Shown one piece after another: positions 8,698 through 16,923 of a DNA stretch of 64,000 bases (position 1 is the first letter of the stretch; each line of letters begins with the position of its first letter). This stretch comes from Pseudanabaena sp. Salubria-1 (lineage in GTDB: Bacteria > Cyanobacteriota > Cyanobacteriia > Pseudanabaenales > Pseudanabaenaceae): NCBI GenBank assembly GCA_023336205.1, contig JALQCR010000021.1:1-64000 (forward strand). Reading direction: 5' to 3'. The notes beneath the pieces were generated by a model, which saw nothing but the letters and a program-made list of their open reading frames with translations, was not told where the DNA came from and ran no database searches. The position numbers and the translations under genes were made by a program.

Positions 8698-9054
8698 CTA
8701 AAGTTTTTTTTTACGCCCTAATTCTAAGCGCTTAAGCGTACGACTCAATCCTGATACGCTCACTTCTATTGTCTTTGTTTCATGTAGTTTTTCTTTGATC
8801 TCTCTGAGATATATGTCATTTTGCGCTTCAACAATTGTCTTTACTAATTCTTCATCTTTGCCTTTGATTTTCGACCGCCGATCTCCTCCTTGGGGTTTTG
8901 CTGCTATTTCATTTGTTTCTCGATACCGACGCAAAAAATCTCGAACAAATGACAAGCTTACTTTAAATCGTTTAGCTATGCCTCTCTGCGTATTTTCTTT
9001 GTTTTCCCAAGCACTTAATATCTTTTTTCGTAAATCTAGCGAATATGCTGCCAT
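8698..9054 (-). CDS. IS630 transposase, helix-turn-helix part (orfA)
   Basis: A 118-residue DNA-binding region with two helix-turn-helix segments: GIAKRFKVSLSFVRDFLRRY (about 25-44) and a second near SVSGLSRTLKRL. It opens with the MAAYSLDLRKKIL start common in this family. It ends in poly-lysine (GRKKKL) encoded by the A-tract where frameshifting into orfB is expected. The protein would bind the 28-bp ends of the element. Confidence 0.88.
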   Translation of the reverse strand: MAAYSLDLRKKILSAWENKENTQRGIAKRFKVSLSFVRDFLRRYRETNEIAAKPQGGDRRSKIKGKDEELVKTIVEAQNDIYLREIKEKLHETKTIEVSVSGLSRTLKRLELGRKKKL

Positions 9055-9167
9055 ATGTAATCTTTCCTTGATAATACTTTTAGCTTATTAGACTTGTGGC
9101 GGGTTTGATCGGTATTTGCTGTAAAAGAGAGTTGCGACGCGAAGCGCCGCAACTCTCTTTTAGGTTT

Positions 9168-9246
9168 TACAGCGCTTTGCACTCAAACCCAAACCAAGAA
9201 AAAATTTGAAAGCGTTGCTTTGCAACACTTTCAAATTTTTTTTAAA
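9168..9246. repeat. MITE-like palindromic element
   Basis: It starts TTACAGCGCTTTGCACTCAAACC and contains a long hairpin (AAATTTGAAAGCGTTG and near-complement). The same end sequence with a different stem occurs at 23344-23456. The TACAG termini resemble those of the nearby IS630-type element, which suggests a non-autonomous relative. Confidence 0.6.
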
Positions 9247-9320
9247 GCTACACAATCTAGCTATTTACTTGGAATAGTTTTAGTTGTCCTAAGCTACAAA
9301 AAATCAATACCGTTTTAATA

Positions 9321-9352
9321 AGTAACTTAGTGATCGCGATCACTAAGTTACT
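9321..9352. promoter_or_regulatory. Perfect 32-bp palindrome
   Basis: The sequence 9321-9352 is its own reverse complement (AGTAACTTAGTGATCG then mirror). It lies about 100 bases upstream of the two tiny genes. Such symmetry suits a dimeric operator or a hairpin of the local repeat class. There is no T-tract. Confidence 0.5.
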
Positions 9353-9452
9353 GTGATTAAATTCAAACTAACTCAATGCTGACATCACCACCTGACTCTT
9401 AAAAAAGCTCGATACTAACTACATAAAGGTTAAGGAAAAAAGGAGCAAAGCA

Positions 9453-9545
9453 ATGTCAGTATTTCACTTCGGCGGATTTATTTTCAAGTTCTACGCTGGT
9501 TCGATCGCTGTTTTAGTTTTGGCAAATGCAGTCTCAACCCTTTAA
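9453..9545 (+). CDS. Tiny predicted membrane peptide (30 aa)
   Basis: AAGGAG at about 9439-9444 lies nine bases before ATG 9453, a strong translation signal. The peptide is MSVFHFGGFIFKFYAGSIAV followed by LVLANAVSTL: one hydrophobic helix with a central Lys. It resembles the next peptide (shared FKF...IA(V/I)..V..NA pattern), which suggests duplication. I do not recognise it as any known Psb, Pet, Psa or Ndh small subunit. The role is unknown; a stabilising single-helix subunit is one possibility. Confidence 0.6.
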   Translation: MSVFHFGGFIFKFYAGSIAVLVLANAVSTL

Positions 9546-9563
9546 TTGTTCTCTTTTCTAAAA

Positions 9564-9647
9564 ATGGATATTTTTCAAATCTTGATTTTTTCTTTTAAGT
9601 TTTTGGGTTGTGCGATCGCCATCTTTGTCGCAACCAACGCCGCTTAA
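9564..9647 (+). CDS. Tiny predicted membrane peptide (27 aa), paralogue of the previous one
   Basis: Starts 18 bases after the previous stop. The product MDIFQILIFSFKFLGCAIAI then FVATNAA is one hydrophobic helix. It shares FKF, IA and NAA-like positions with its neighbour. It lacks an obvious Shine-Dalgarno, so it may be translated by coupling. A terminator-like hairpin follows at 9677-9712, which frames the two peptides as one small transcript. Confidence 0.5.
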   Translation: MDIFQILIFSFKFLGCAIAIFVATNAA

Positions 9648-9676
9648 AGCTATTAAATTTTCTCCTTAAAAATGTC

Positions 9677-9712
9677 AAAGCACCAAAACCAATGTGGTTA
9701 GGGTGCTTTTTT
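9677..9712 (+). terminator. Rho-independent terminator of the tiny-peptide transcript
   Basis: AAAGCACC at 9677-9684 pairs with GGTGCTTT before a run of T, with an inner pairing of ACCA and TGGT. It is 30 bases after the second peptide. Confidence 0.75.
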
Positions 9713-9756
9713 CTCGACAATGAGATTAAAGTTTTATAGCTATATCGTGAATAACA

Positions 9757-9800
9757 ACCAATAAAAAAAGCGGCGCAATGCACCGCTTTTTTTATTGGTT
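9757..9800. terminator. Terminator at the 3' end of glnN
   Basis: A long hairpin (AACCAATAAAAAAAGCGG with its complement, loop around GCAATGC) has T-runs on both strands. It lies directly after the glnN stop on the minus strand and also faces the converging small transcript. Confidence 0.8.
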
Positions 9801-9813
9801 ACAGGAATTGAAA

Positions 9814-11985
9814 TTACTTAATGAAAAGCATTTCTTGGTAGGTAGGCAATGGCCATAGATCATCGGCTACTTCGCCTTCCAAAGCATCAACATAGCCACG
9901 GATTCCATCCATCAAAGGTCGTACAGTATGCGAGAGATACTGCATATGATCTTCAGTGGTAGCAAAATCGTGTTTTGCTAGTGCATCACTGAGCTTGCTA
10001 ACTCCATCGATCGCAAGCTTAGTTAAAGAAGCAACTTTCTCAATGGTTTCCTTGTCGAAATCAACACCAATCTCCTTCAGACTCAGAGAAGTATTGCTAA
10101 GCTCAGCAAGATAGCGGGTTGCAGCAGGATAAATCAAGGTTTTCACCATGCTCACAACAAGCTTAGCTTCAACTTCAATCGAGAGAATGTACTGCTCAGC
10201 GTAAGTCTCAAAGCGGCTAGCCAGCTCAACAGGAGTTAAAACGCTCTCTCTGCTAAACAATTCTTCGATGTAAGATTCCTTGAGAACAGGTAATGCATCA
10301 GGGGTAGCGCGAAGATTGGCTAAGCCACGCTCTACAGCGAGTTTATGCCATTCTTCAGAATAGCCGTTACCATTGAAAATTACTGCGCCATGAAGTTCCA
10401 TTACTTCTTTGAGTACTGAAGTAATTGCAGCATTCAAATCAGCACCCTTAGCCATTGCGCCTTCAAGCTTCTCAGCCATCCAGTCAAGAGACTCAGCAAG
10501 GATCGTATTCATGGCGACGAGGGGCCCAGCTACGGATTGATTAGAACCCACAGCACGGAACTCAAAACGGTTGCCAGTGAAAGCAAAAGGAGAAGTACGG
10601 TTGCGATCGCCTGGATCTTTTGGCAAGATTGGCAAGGTGTCAACACCAATATTCATTGAACCTTTAGCAGATGAACTCTTCAGATCGCCTTTAAGAATTT
10701 GCGCGAATACATCCTCAAGTTGTGAACCAAGATACATCGAGATAATCGCAGGAGGAGCTTCGTTTGCACCTAAGCGGTGATCATTGCCAGCAGTTGCTAC
10801 TACGGAGCGGAGCAGTGGTCCATATTTGTGAACCCCACGAATGACCGCACCACAGAAAACTAAGAACTGCGCATTGGCATGAGGTGTATCACCTGGGTCA
10901 AGCAAGTTACCTTGAGTAGAGTTGCCAACTGACCAGTTAACATGCTTGCCAGAACCATTAATGCCTGCAAATGGTTTTTCATGGAGTAAGCACATAAATC
11001 CATGTTTCTTTGCTGTGAAACGAAGTAGAGTCATGATCATTTGTTGGTGATCAGTCGCTACGTTAGCAGCTTCAAAAAATGGCGCAATTTCAAATTGACC
11101 AGGGGCAACTTCGTTATGGCGAGTTTTTGCAGGAATACCAAGGCGATACAAGCGCTCTTCCACATCTTGCATGAAGACTTGCACACGCTCAGGAATTGCA
11201 CCGAAGTAATGGTCGTCAAACTGTTGTCCCTTAGCTGATGGCTTGCCAAATAGGGTGCGCCCAGTTAGCAAAATGTCGGGACGAGCATTAGCAAAATTAG
11301 CGTCGATCAAGAAATATTCTTGCTCAGCGCCACAGCTAGAGTTGAGGGGAGCAATGTCTTTCTCTCCCATTAGTTTTAAGACTCTGGTGGCAGCTTTATT
11401 CATGGCTGCATTCGATCGCAACAATGGAGTCTTCTTGTCTAGAGCTTCACCAGTCCAAGAAACGAAAACTGTAGGAATACAGAGGGTGGAACCATTGTCG
11501 GTTTCCATAATGTAGGCAGGACTTGTCACATCCCAAGCTGTATAGCCACGAGCCTCAAAGGTAGAACGGATACCACCGTTGGGGAATGAGGAACCATCAG
11601 GTTCACCTTGTACAAGGACTTTACCTGCAAATTCGGTGATCGCCGAACCATCGCTCTGAACTGAGATAAAGCCATCATGCTTTTCAGCGGTAATGTTGGT
11701 CAAAGGATAAAAGACGTGGGCGTAGTACAATGCGCCTTTGGAAATTGCCCAATCTTTCATCGCTAAGGCGATCGCGTCAGCTACTGAGCTATCAAGAGTT
11801 TCACCAGTTAGAATCGTTTTCTTGATCGATTTGAAGACTGTCTTAGGAAGACATTCTTGCATTTTGCTCAGAGTAAACACATCGGTCGCCCACATTTCTT
11901 CCAAGCGCTTTGGTGCTTTCTTGGGCATTGGCTCGCGATTGGTGATCTGATAAATGGCTTGAATGCGTGACTCGTTTCCGCTCAT
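9814..11985 (-). CDS. glnN: Glutamine synthetase type III
   Basis: A 723-residue enzyme that makes glutamine from glutamate, ammonium and ATP in the cytoplasm. Type III enzymes are much longer than GlnA (about 470). Clear GS motifs include NSSCGAEQEYFLID, the NGSGKHVNWSVG ATP/substrate segment and the NRTSPFAFTGNRFEFRAVGS region. The N-terminal extension and the C-terminal helical part fit GlnN. Cyanobacterial glnN is usually nitrogen-regulated through NtcA, but I found no convincing GTA-N8-TAC box in the short upstream region. It is transcribed alone. Confidence 0.96.
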   Translation of the reverse strand: MSGNESRIQAIYQITNREPMPKKAPKRLEEMWATDVFTLSKMQECLPKTVFKSIKKTILTGETLDSSVADAIALAMKDWAISKGALYYAHVFYPLTNITAEKHDGFISVQSDGSAITEFAGKVLVQGEPDGSSFPNGGIRSTFEARGYTAWDVTSPAYIMETDNGSTLCIPTVFVSWTGEALDKKTPLLRSNAAMNKAATRVLKLMGEKDIAPLNSSCGAEQEYFLIDANFANARPDILLTGRTLFGKPSAKGQQFDDHYFGAIPERVQVFMQDVEERLYRLGIPAKTRHNEVAPGQFEIAPFFEAANVATDHQQMIMTLLRFTAKKHGFMCLLHEKPFAGINGSGKHVNWSVGNSTQGNLLDPGDTPHANAQFLVFCGAVIRGVHKYGPLLRSVVATAGNDHRLGANEAPPAIISMYLGSQLEDVFAQILKGDLKSSSAKGSMNIGVDTLPILPKDPGDRNRTSPFAFTGNRFEFRAVGSNQSVAGPLVAMNTILAESLDWMAEKLEGAMAKGADLNAAITSVLKEVMELHGAVIFNGNGYSEEWHKLAVERGLANLRATPDALPVLKESYIEELFSRESVLTPVELASRFETYAEQYILSIEVEAKLVVSMVKTLIYPAATRYLAELSNTSLSLKEIGVDFDKETIEKVASLTKLAIDGVSKLSDALAKHDFATTEDHMQYLSHTVRPLMDGIRGYVDALEGEVADDLWPLPTYQEMLFIK

Positions 11986-12145
11986 GATTATTTTAGGGAT
12001 TAAATATTGTCAAATTTTTCCAATCATACTCAAGATATATTTATCAAATGGCTAAAAAAGATACCGAATTGATTGCACATGATTGGTATAGCAACGCACA
12101 AAATTTAATGCTGTAATGATAAGTAGCTAGCCATAAGTAATCTTA

Positions 12146-12185
12146 AAAACCAGAATCCTGCGCGTACGCGCAGGATTCTGGTTTT
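12146..12185. repeat. Perfect 40-bp palindrome
   Basis: The sequence 12146-12185 is exactly self-complementary, from AAAACCAGAATCC through a CGCGTACGCG centre to its mirror. It sits between divergent glnN and the Hsp70-like gene. It may be a cruciform-type repeat or an operator. Confidence 0.8.
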
Positions 12186-12215
12186 GGGGTTTGATTATGA
12201 TTAGCTACTTAAACT

Positions 12216-13880
12216 ATGGTCAATATTGATTGTGATGGACAAAAGATGATGAATGCGATCGCCATTGATTTTGGTAGTAGTAACACTGTGATTGCGCGAT
12301 GGAATATTGCTACAAATCAGCCTGAGACCTTGATCTTTGCAAATCTTAATCGTCCTGCACCATTGAATGGTCTTGTGCCATCGTTGGTATATGTGCATAA
12401 TGCCCAAGCAGAAATAGTCGAAATTGGACAGCGGGTTATCGATCAAGGTAAAGATCGCCCTCAGCCCAGATTGTTTAATCAAATCAAACGGCGATTAGTT
12501 GCAAATGTAAATTATGTTCCTACACTTGATGGCGTTAAAATCACCCCTGAATGGTTAGGTAATCAGTTTTTGCGTGAACTGTCAAAGGAACTGCGATCGC
12601 AACAAATTTTTGCTTCAGAAATAATCTTGACCGCTCCAGTACAATCCTATGAGAAATATTTGCGCTGGCTGGAGGACTCTAGTACTGATATATTTGCACC
12701 CAATCTGCCAACAGTACAAATGCCTCGGATTCGGATTCTGGATGAACCGACTGCGGCAGCTCTTGGCTATGAGGCGATCGCTCCTAGTGCCTTAGTATTA
12801 GTAATCGATTTTGGTGGTGGCACATTAGATTTATCACTGGTGCGATTACCGAAGAGTGAAAACATTGCCAAATGGGGAGATCAAATCGGTGTCAATCGCA
12901 ATGAATGGACAGAGCATAAAGCCGAGGTAATTACGAAGACAGGTTATACAATCGGTGGTGAAGATATTGATCAATGGCTAGTCCAAGATTATTTAGCAAG
13001 TCGGGAAGAAATTGCTGATACAAATGGAGTCGCGAATTTAAGCATTCTTAAGTTCTTGATGGAACGGATTAAAATCACACTTTCAGAAACAGAAATAGCT
13101 TCCGAAATCTTTTTTGATCTAACTACGCAAACTGCGATCGAGATTACCTATACTCGCCAACAATTAGAGAAGTTATTAGAGGTAAAAGGATTTTATCGGG
13201 TTATACAATTAGCGATCGATGAATTAATCAATCGCTCTTTTAACAAAGGAATTCTCAAAGGGGATATTAAACAGATTCTTTTAGTCGGTGGTTGTACGCT
13301 GATTCCATCGGTATGTTCATTTGTTGAAAATTATTTTAAGATGGGAAAAGTATATAGTCATAGACCATTTGAAGCGATCGCCCATGGCGCTTTGATGCTC
13401 AGTCAAGGTTTGGCTCTTCAAGATTATCTATTTCATTCCTACGCCATTCGTTATTGGGATCGTAGTGCGGAGCAGTGGAAATATCAGCAACTATTTCGAC
13501 GAGGACAGGTCTATCCCACTCGCCGCCCCGTAGAGATATTACTTAGAGCAACTCAACCAAATCAACCCGAAATCGCACTCACTATTGGCGAGATGGAAAG
13601 CCGTCCCATCGGTGCAGCAGAGATAAGTTTTGACGGCGATCGCATAGTCATGCAATTTGGGCAGAAAGCTAAAGATACTTTTAAACCATTACAAGAGGAC
13701 GCTAATGGCGAAGGAATGCCACAGGCGATCGCTTTACTCAATCCTTTAGGTCAGCCAGATTGCGATCGGCTCAAAGTTTTATTTAGCATTAGCGATAAGC
13801 GGGAATTACTAGTTACTGCGATCGATTTACTCACTCAACGCCAATTATTAACAGATTATCCTGTCGCAAAGCTCCAATGA
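12216..13880 (+). CDS. Hsp70/DnaK-family ATPase without a canonical substrate domain
   Basis: A 554-residue protein with an actin-like ATPase. Visible motifs are phosphate-1 AIDFGSSNTVIARW, the DEPTAAALGY connect region, phosphate-2 VIDFGGGTLDLSLV and adenosine ILLVGGCTLIPSV. After about residue 385 the sequence does not look like the DnaK beta-sandwich and lid, so it is an Hsp70-like protein of cyanobacterial type rather than DnaK. Starts at 12216, 12246 or 12249 are possible; none has a clear ribosome site. The client is unknown. No DnaJ or GrpE lies nearby. Confidence 0.85.
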   Translation: MVNIDCDGQKMMNAIAIDFGSSNTVIARWNIATNQPETLIFANLNRPAPLNGLVPSLVYVHNAQAEIVEIGQRVIDQGKDRPQPRLFNQIKRRLVANVNYVPTLDGVKITPEWLGNQFLRELSKELRSQQIFASEIILTAPVQSYEKYLRWLEDSSTDIFAPNLPTVQMPRIRILDEPTAAALGYEAIAPSALVLVIDFGGGTLDLSLVRLPKSENIAKWGDQIGVNRNEWTEHKAEVITKTGYTIGGEDIDQWLVQDYLASREEIADTNGVANLSILKFLMERIKITLSETEIASEIFFDLTTQTAIEITYTRQQLEKLLEVKGFYRVIQLAIDELINRSFNKGILKGDIKQILLVGGCTLIPSVCSFVENYFKMGKVYSHRPFEAIAHGALMLSQGLALQDYLFHSYAIRYWDRSAEQWKYQQLFRRGQVYPTRRPVEILLRATQPNQPEIALTIGEMESRPIGAAEISFDGDRIVMQFGQKAKDTFKPLQEDANGEGMPQAIALLNPLGQPDCDRLKVLFSISDKRELLVTAIDLLTQRQLLTDYPVAKLQ

Positions 13881-14112
13881 AATAAATATCAGAAGAAATT
13901 AATTGCGATCGCTTGGGATCTCTGAAGAAATTTAAGATCCAGAAATTAATTGATCGCTTTTTAATTTTTTAGAGCTTGTAGAAATAAGGCGATCGCAGTG
14001 AGCATCATTAATCCTAATCCTGTTAGCAAAAGGATTTAGAAGAGTAGAGTGTTTTAACTAAAAATATCAGAATTTTATCTGGTATTCTGAAAATAGCCGA
14101 TCTTAAAATGCA

Positions 14113-15669
14113 ATGACTAATCAAATTCAAACTTATTTGCAAGATGTGACGCAAATTTATCAAAAGGGTAATGCGACTGAGCATACCTATCGTCCTGCAT
14201 TGAAAAAATTGCTGGAGTCTTTTGGTAATGACATTTTAGCGGTGAATGAGCCAAAACGGATTGCTTGCGGTGCGCCAGATTTTTGGATTGGACAGGGGGC
14301 TTTAGAGATTGGACATCTTGAGGCTAAGGATGTTGGAATTTCGCTGAAGAGTTTGGAAAAGAAGAACCAAATGCAGCGTTATTTCAATGCCTTGGGGAAT
14401 TTGATTTTGACGGATCATTTGGAGTTTCGGTGGTATGTGGGTGGGGAATTACGGCTATCAGCGGCGATCGGAACCTTTGATAAGCAGAAAAAGATTAAGC
14501 CTGATCCTGATGGAATTGCACAGGCTGATCAACTTTTGCGCCAATTCCTTTCAACTAAGGTTGTCCAAGTTACGACTCCCAAGGCTTTAGCGAAAAGGAT
14601 GGCGGCTTTGGCGCAGTTGATTAGGGATGCAATTAATACAGCTTTGAATGATAGCGATCGCGGTGGGATGTTGCGACAGCAGTTAGAGTCATTTCGCTTG
14701 GTGTTGATTCGCGATTTGACGGGTGAACAGTTTGCGGATATGTATGCTCAGACGATTTGCTATGGTTTGTTTGCGGCGCGTTGCAATACGGATCAAGTGA
14801 GTTCTTTTTCAAGGGAAACGGCGGGTTTTCGCTTACCGAAGACGAATCCATTTTTGCGCGGTATTTTTAATCAGATTGCGGGATCGGAACTGGACGATCG
14901 CATTACTTGGGCGGTGGATACTTTGGCGAGTATTTTGCAACAAACGGATATGTCGGCAATTTTGAGCGATTTTGGTAAGCGCGATCGGCGTGAAGATCCT
15001 GTGGTGCATTTTTATGAGACTTTCTTGGCGGAATATGACCCAAAGATGCGCGAGTCACGGGGGGTTTACTATACGCCTGAGCCTGTGGTTGGGTATATTG
15101 TGCGGAGTGTGGATTATATTCTCAAGGAGAAGTTTGGGATTAAGAAGGGGTTAGCTGATGAGAAAAAGATCCAAGTTCCTAATCCTAAAGGGGAGGGGAA
15201 AGTTGAGACCCATCAAGTGCTAATTCTCGATCCTGCGGTGGGAACAGGAACGTTTATGAGGCGGGTGATCGAGCATATTTATGCTAGTTACAAAAATCAG
15301 AAGGGGATGTGGTCAGGCTATGTTAGAAGTCATCTTTTACCGCGTTTGTTTGGGTTTGAGTTGCTGATGGCTCCTTACACGGTGGCACACATGAAACTAG
15401 GGTTACAGCTTAAAGAGAGTGGCTATGATTTTAAGATTCCAGAAGGCAAGAAAGAAGAGGATTTTCGTTTACGAATTTATTTGACGAATACTTTACAGGA
15501 AGGTTTTCAAATTCCTGCGGCGGATGGGTTTATGAATCGCATTCGTGATGAGGCAGAGGCGGCGAAAGGGGTTAAGCAAGATACGCCTGTAATGGTGATT
15601 TTGGGCAATCCGCCTTATTCCTATGAGTCTATGAATACTGATCCTTGGATTGTGAATTTGGTTAACTGA
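14113..15669 (+). pseudogene. Restriction-modification enzyme, 5' part cut by an insertion sequence
   Basis: The first 518 residues of a single-chain Type IIG/ISP-like R-M protein. The N-terminal part (GAPDFWIGQG...IGHLEAKD) resembles a PD-(D/E)xK nuclease-like region. It is followed by a helical linker (RESRGVYYTPEPVVGYIVRS) and a gamma-type N6-adenine methyltransferase with motif I DPAVGTGTFM and motif IV NPPY near residue 500. The frame ends with a TGA supplied by the IS, just after ...DPWIVNLVN. Removing the IS (15666-16923) and one TTAA joins it in frame to 16928-18590, giving 1071 residues. The two halves are unlikely to work separately. Confidence 0.88.
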
Positions 15670-16923
15670 GATCTTGCACCATTCAAGAAAAGGGGTTGCA
15701 GAAAGAGCAGAAATGTGAAAAAAAGGGCGTAGTAGTAAATTAAATAACGAGCATGGAAAGCATCGTTAAGCACGCCCAAGGGCTAGTGTATAGTCTTCTG
15801 TGTTTGATGCCAAGTGTGTATCAAACAGCAAGTCTCAATGCAATACTAGGACTATTTCTCGAAGCACAAAGGCATCCTTATCCAGAACATACACAGATAA
15901 AATCAGCGAGTGCACTCAGCCGATTTCTCAATCACTATAACTGGTCAACGAGAGCAGTAATTCGGTCAACACGGCAGGCTATTTTGGGACAAATCGCCAA
16001 GCATCGCCCATCGAAACAAGTGCCATTAAAGATACTGATAGACTTGACTACCCTAGAAAAAAGCGGCAAGTTTTTACATTTGAGCAATCCCACCCAAAAC
16101 GAACCAGACCCATGGGTGAGAATACTAAACGGAAAGCGAGGACTACATCTGGTTGTACTGTATCTGGTCTATGGAGAGTGGCGCGTACCATGGAGTTTTA
16201 GAGTATGGCGCGGCAAAGGATACCCCAGTCCCTCTGACTTAGCTTGTAAGTTATTGGGGACAGTACCCAAGCAACTAACCCAAGGCAAGACTGTGATTGT
16301 CCTTGCTGATACTGAGTTTAGTACGGTGAAGTTTTTCAATACTGTCCGCGCCAAGACTTGGCGCATCGTTGTCGGTGTACGCAACAATCGTAAACTTCAA
16401 GATGGCCGTACAGTCAAACAACTTTATCGTCATGGCAAACGTGGACAACAAATTTTGCTAGAAGGGCTAACTCAGCCTTTGACGATCTCTTGGTTTTGGC
16501 TCAAAAGAGCTGATAGTAAACGGGAGTTACGCTTTGTTGTCTCTTCTCATCCTTATTCTGGTGCTTATCTGGTGATGTTAGGTCGTAAGCGTTGGGCGAT
16601 TGAGGGATTCTTCAAAACCATCAAACATCGCTTTGGTTTGCATTGTTTTGGGCAATCTACAAAACTTGGTGTTTATCGTTGGCTTATCCTCTCTCTGCTT
16701 GCTTATCTTTTGGCCCATTGGATTGATCAATGGTCGAGTCCTCCTGTCTTGGACTGGAAAGCTACCTGTGATTTGACACTTTCCGTTTTATTTCCTTCTG
16801 TCCTTTGGTTGAAACTTCTTAGGTATCTCCAAATTAGTGCCGATATTGCTGCTCGTCATGGGTTTGAAATTATTCTCAAACCCATTCCTACTTAACTCTT
16901 TCAGGAATGGTGCAAGATCTCAG
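15666..16923 (+). mobile_element. IS4/IS701-like insertion sequence, copy 1 (1258 bp)
   Basis: Bounded by 19-bp inverted ends (CTGAGATCTTGCACCATTC) and a TTAA duplication (15662-15665, 16924-16927). Two further copies of exactly the same length occur at 43120-44377 and 55419-56676 with identical predicted transposases, which implies recent movement. The 4-bp TTAA/GTAA targets recall the IS701 group, but family placement needs a search. Confidence 0.95.
15753..16895 (+). CDS. DDE transposase (IS4/IS701-like), copy 1
   Basis: A 380-residue transposase. Likely catalytic residues are Asp in ILIDLTTLEKSGK (about 91), Asp in VLADTEFST (about 187) and Glu in RKRWAIEGFFKTIKHRFG, the (R)-x3-E-x6-K signature of IS4-type enzymes, near residue 285. 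The N-terminus is helical and probably binds the 19-bp ends. It reads in the same direction as the interrupted R-M gene. The same protein is encoded by both other copies. Confidence 0.93.
   Translation: MESIVKHAQGLVYSLLCLMPSVYQTASLNAILGLFLEAQRHPYPEHTQIKSASALSRFLNHYNWSTRAVIRSTRQAILGQIAKHRPSKQVPLKILIDLTTLEKSGKFLHLSNPTQNEPDPWVRILNGKRGLHLVVLYLVYGEWRVPWSFRVWRGKGYPSPSDLACKLLGTVPKQLTQGKTVIVLADTEFSTVKFFNTVRAKTWRIVVGVRNNRKLQDGRTVKQLYRHGKRGQQILLEGLTQPLTISWFWLKRADSKRELRFVVSSHPYSGAYLVMLGRKRWAIEGFFKTIKHRFGLHCFGQSTKLGVYRWLILSLLAYLLAHWIDQWSSPPVLDWKATCDLTLSVLFPSVLWLKLLRYLQISADIAARHGFEIILKPIPT

Larger units (their letters stand above)
8062..9121 (-). mobile_element. IS630-family insertion sequence, 1060 bp
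   Basis: Perfect 28-bp terminal inverted repeats (8062-8089 and 9094-9121, beginning CAGCAAATACCGATC) are flanked by the TA dinucleotide duplication (8060-8061 and 9122-9123) typical of IS630/Tc1-mariner elements. It encodes two overlapping-type frames (orfA and orfB) on the minus strand. Both ends and both domains look intact, so it could still be mobile. Confidence 0.93.
9124..9452. other. Intergenic palindrome cluster
   Basis: A stretch of 329 bases with no gene. It contains a GC-rich hairpin at 9125-9162, a TTACAGCGCTTTGC...AACCAAG palindromic element at 9168-9246, and a perfect 32-bp palindrome at 9321-9352. It ends in the leader of two tiny genes. Confidence 0.7.

Noticed and set aside
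9453..9647. The tiny peptides as PsbX, PsbM, PetN, PetM or Psb30.
   Set aside because: Length is suitable, but none of the conserved residues of those subunits is present.
11985..12145. An NtcA box upstream of glnN.
   Set aside because: No GTA-N8-TAC was found on either strand in the upstream gap; only partial GTA triplets occur.
12216..13880. DnaK chaperone.
   Set aside because: The ATPase motifs match, but the canonical substrate-binding beta domain and lid are absent and no dnaJ or grpE is near.
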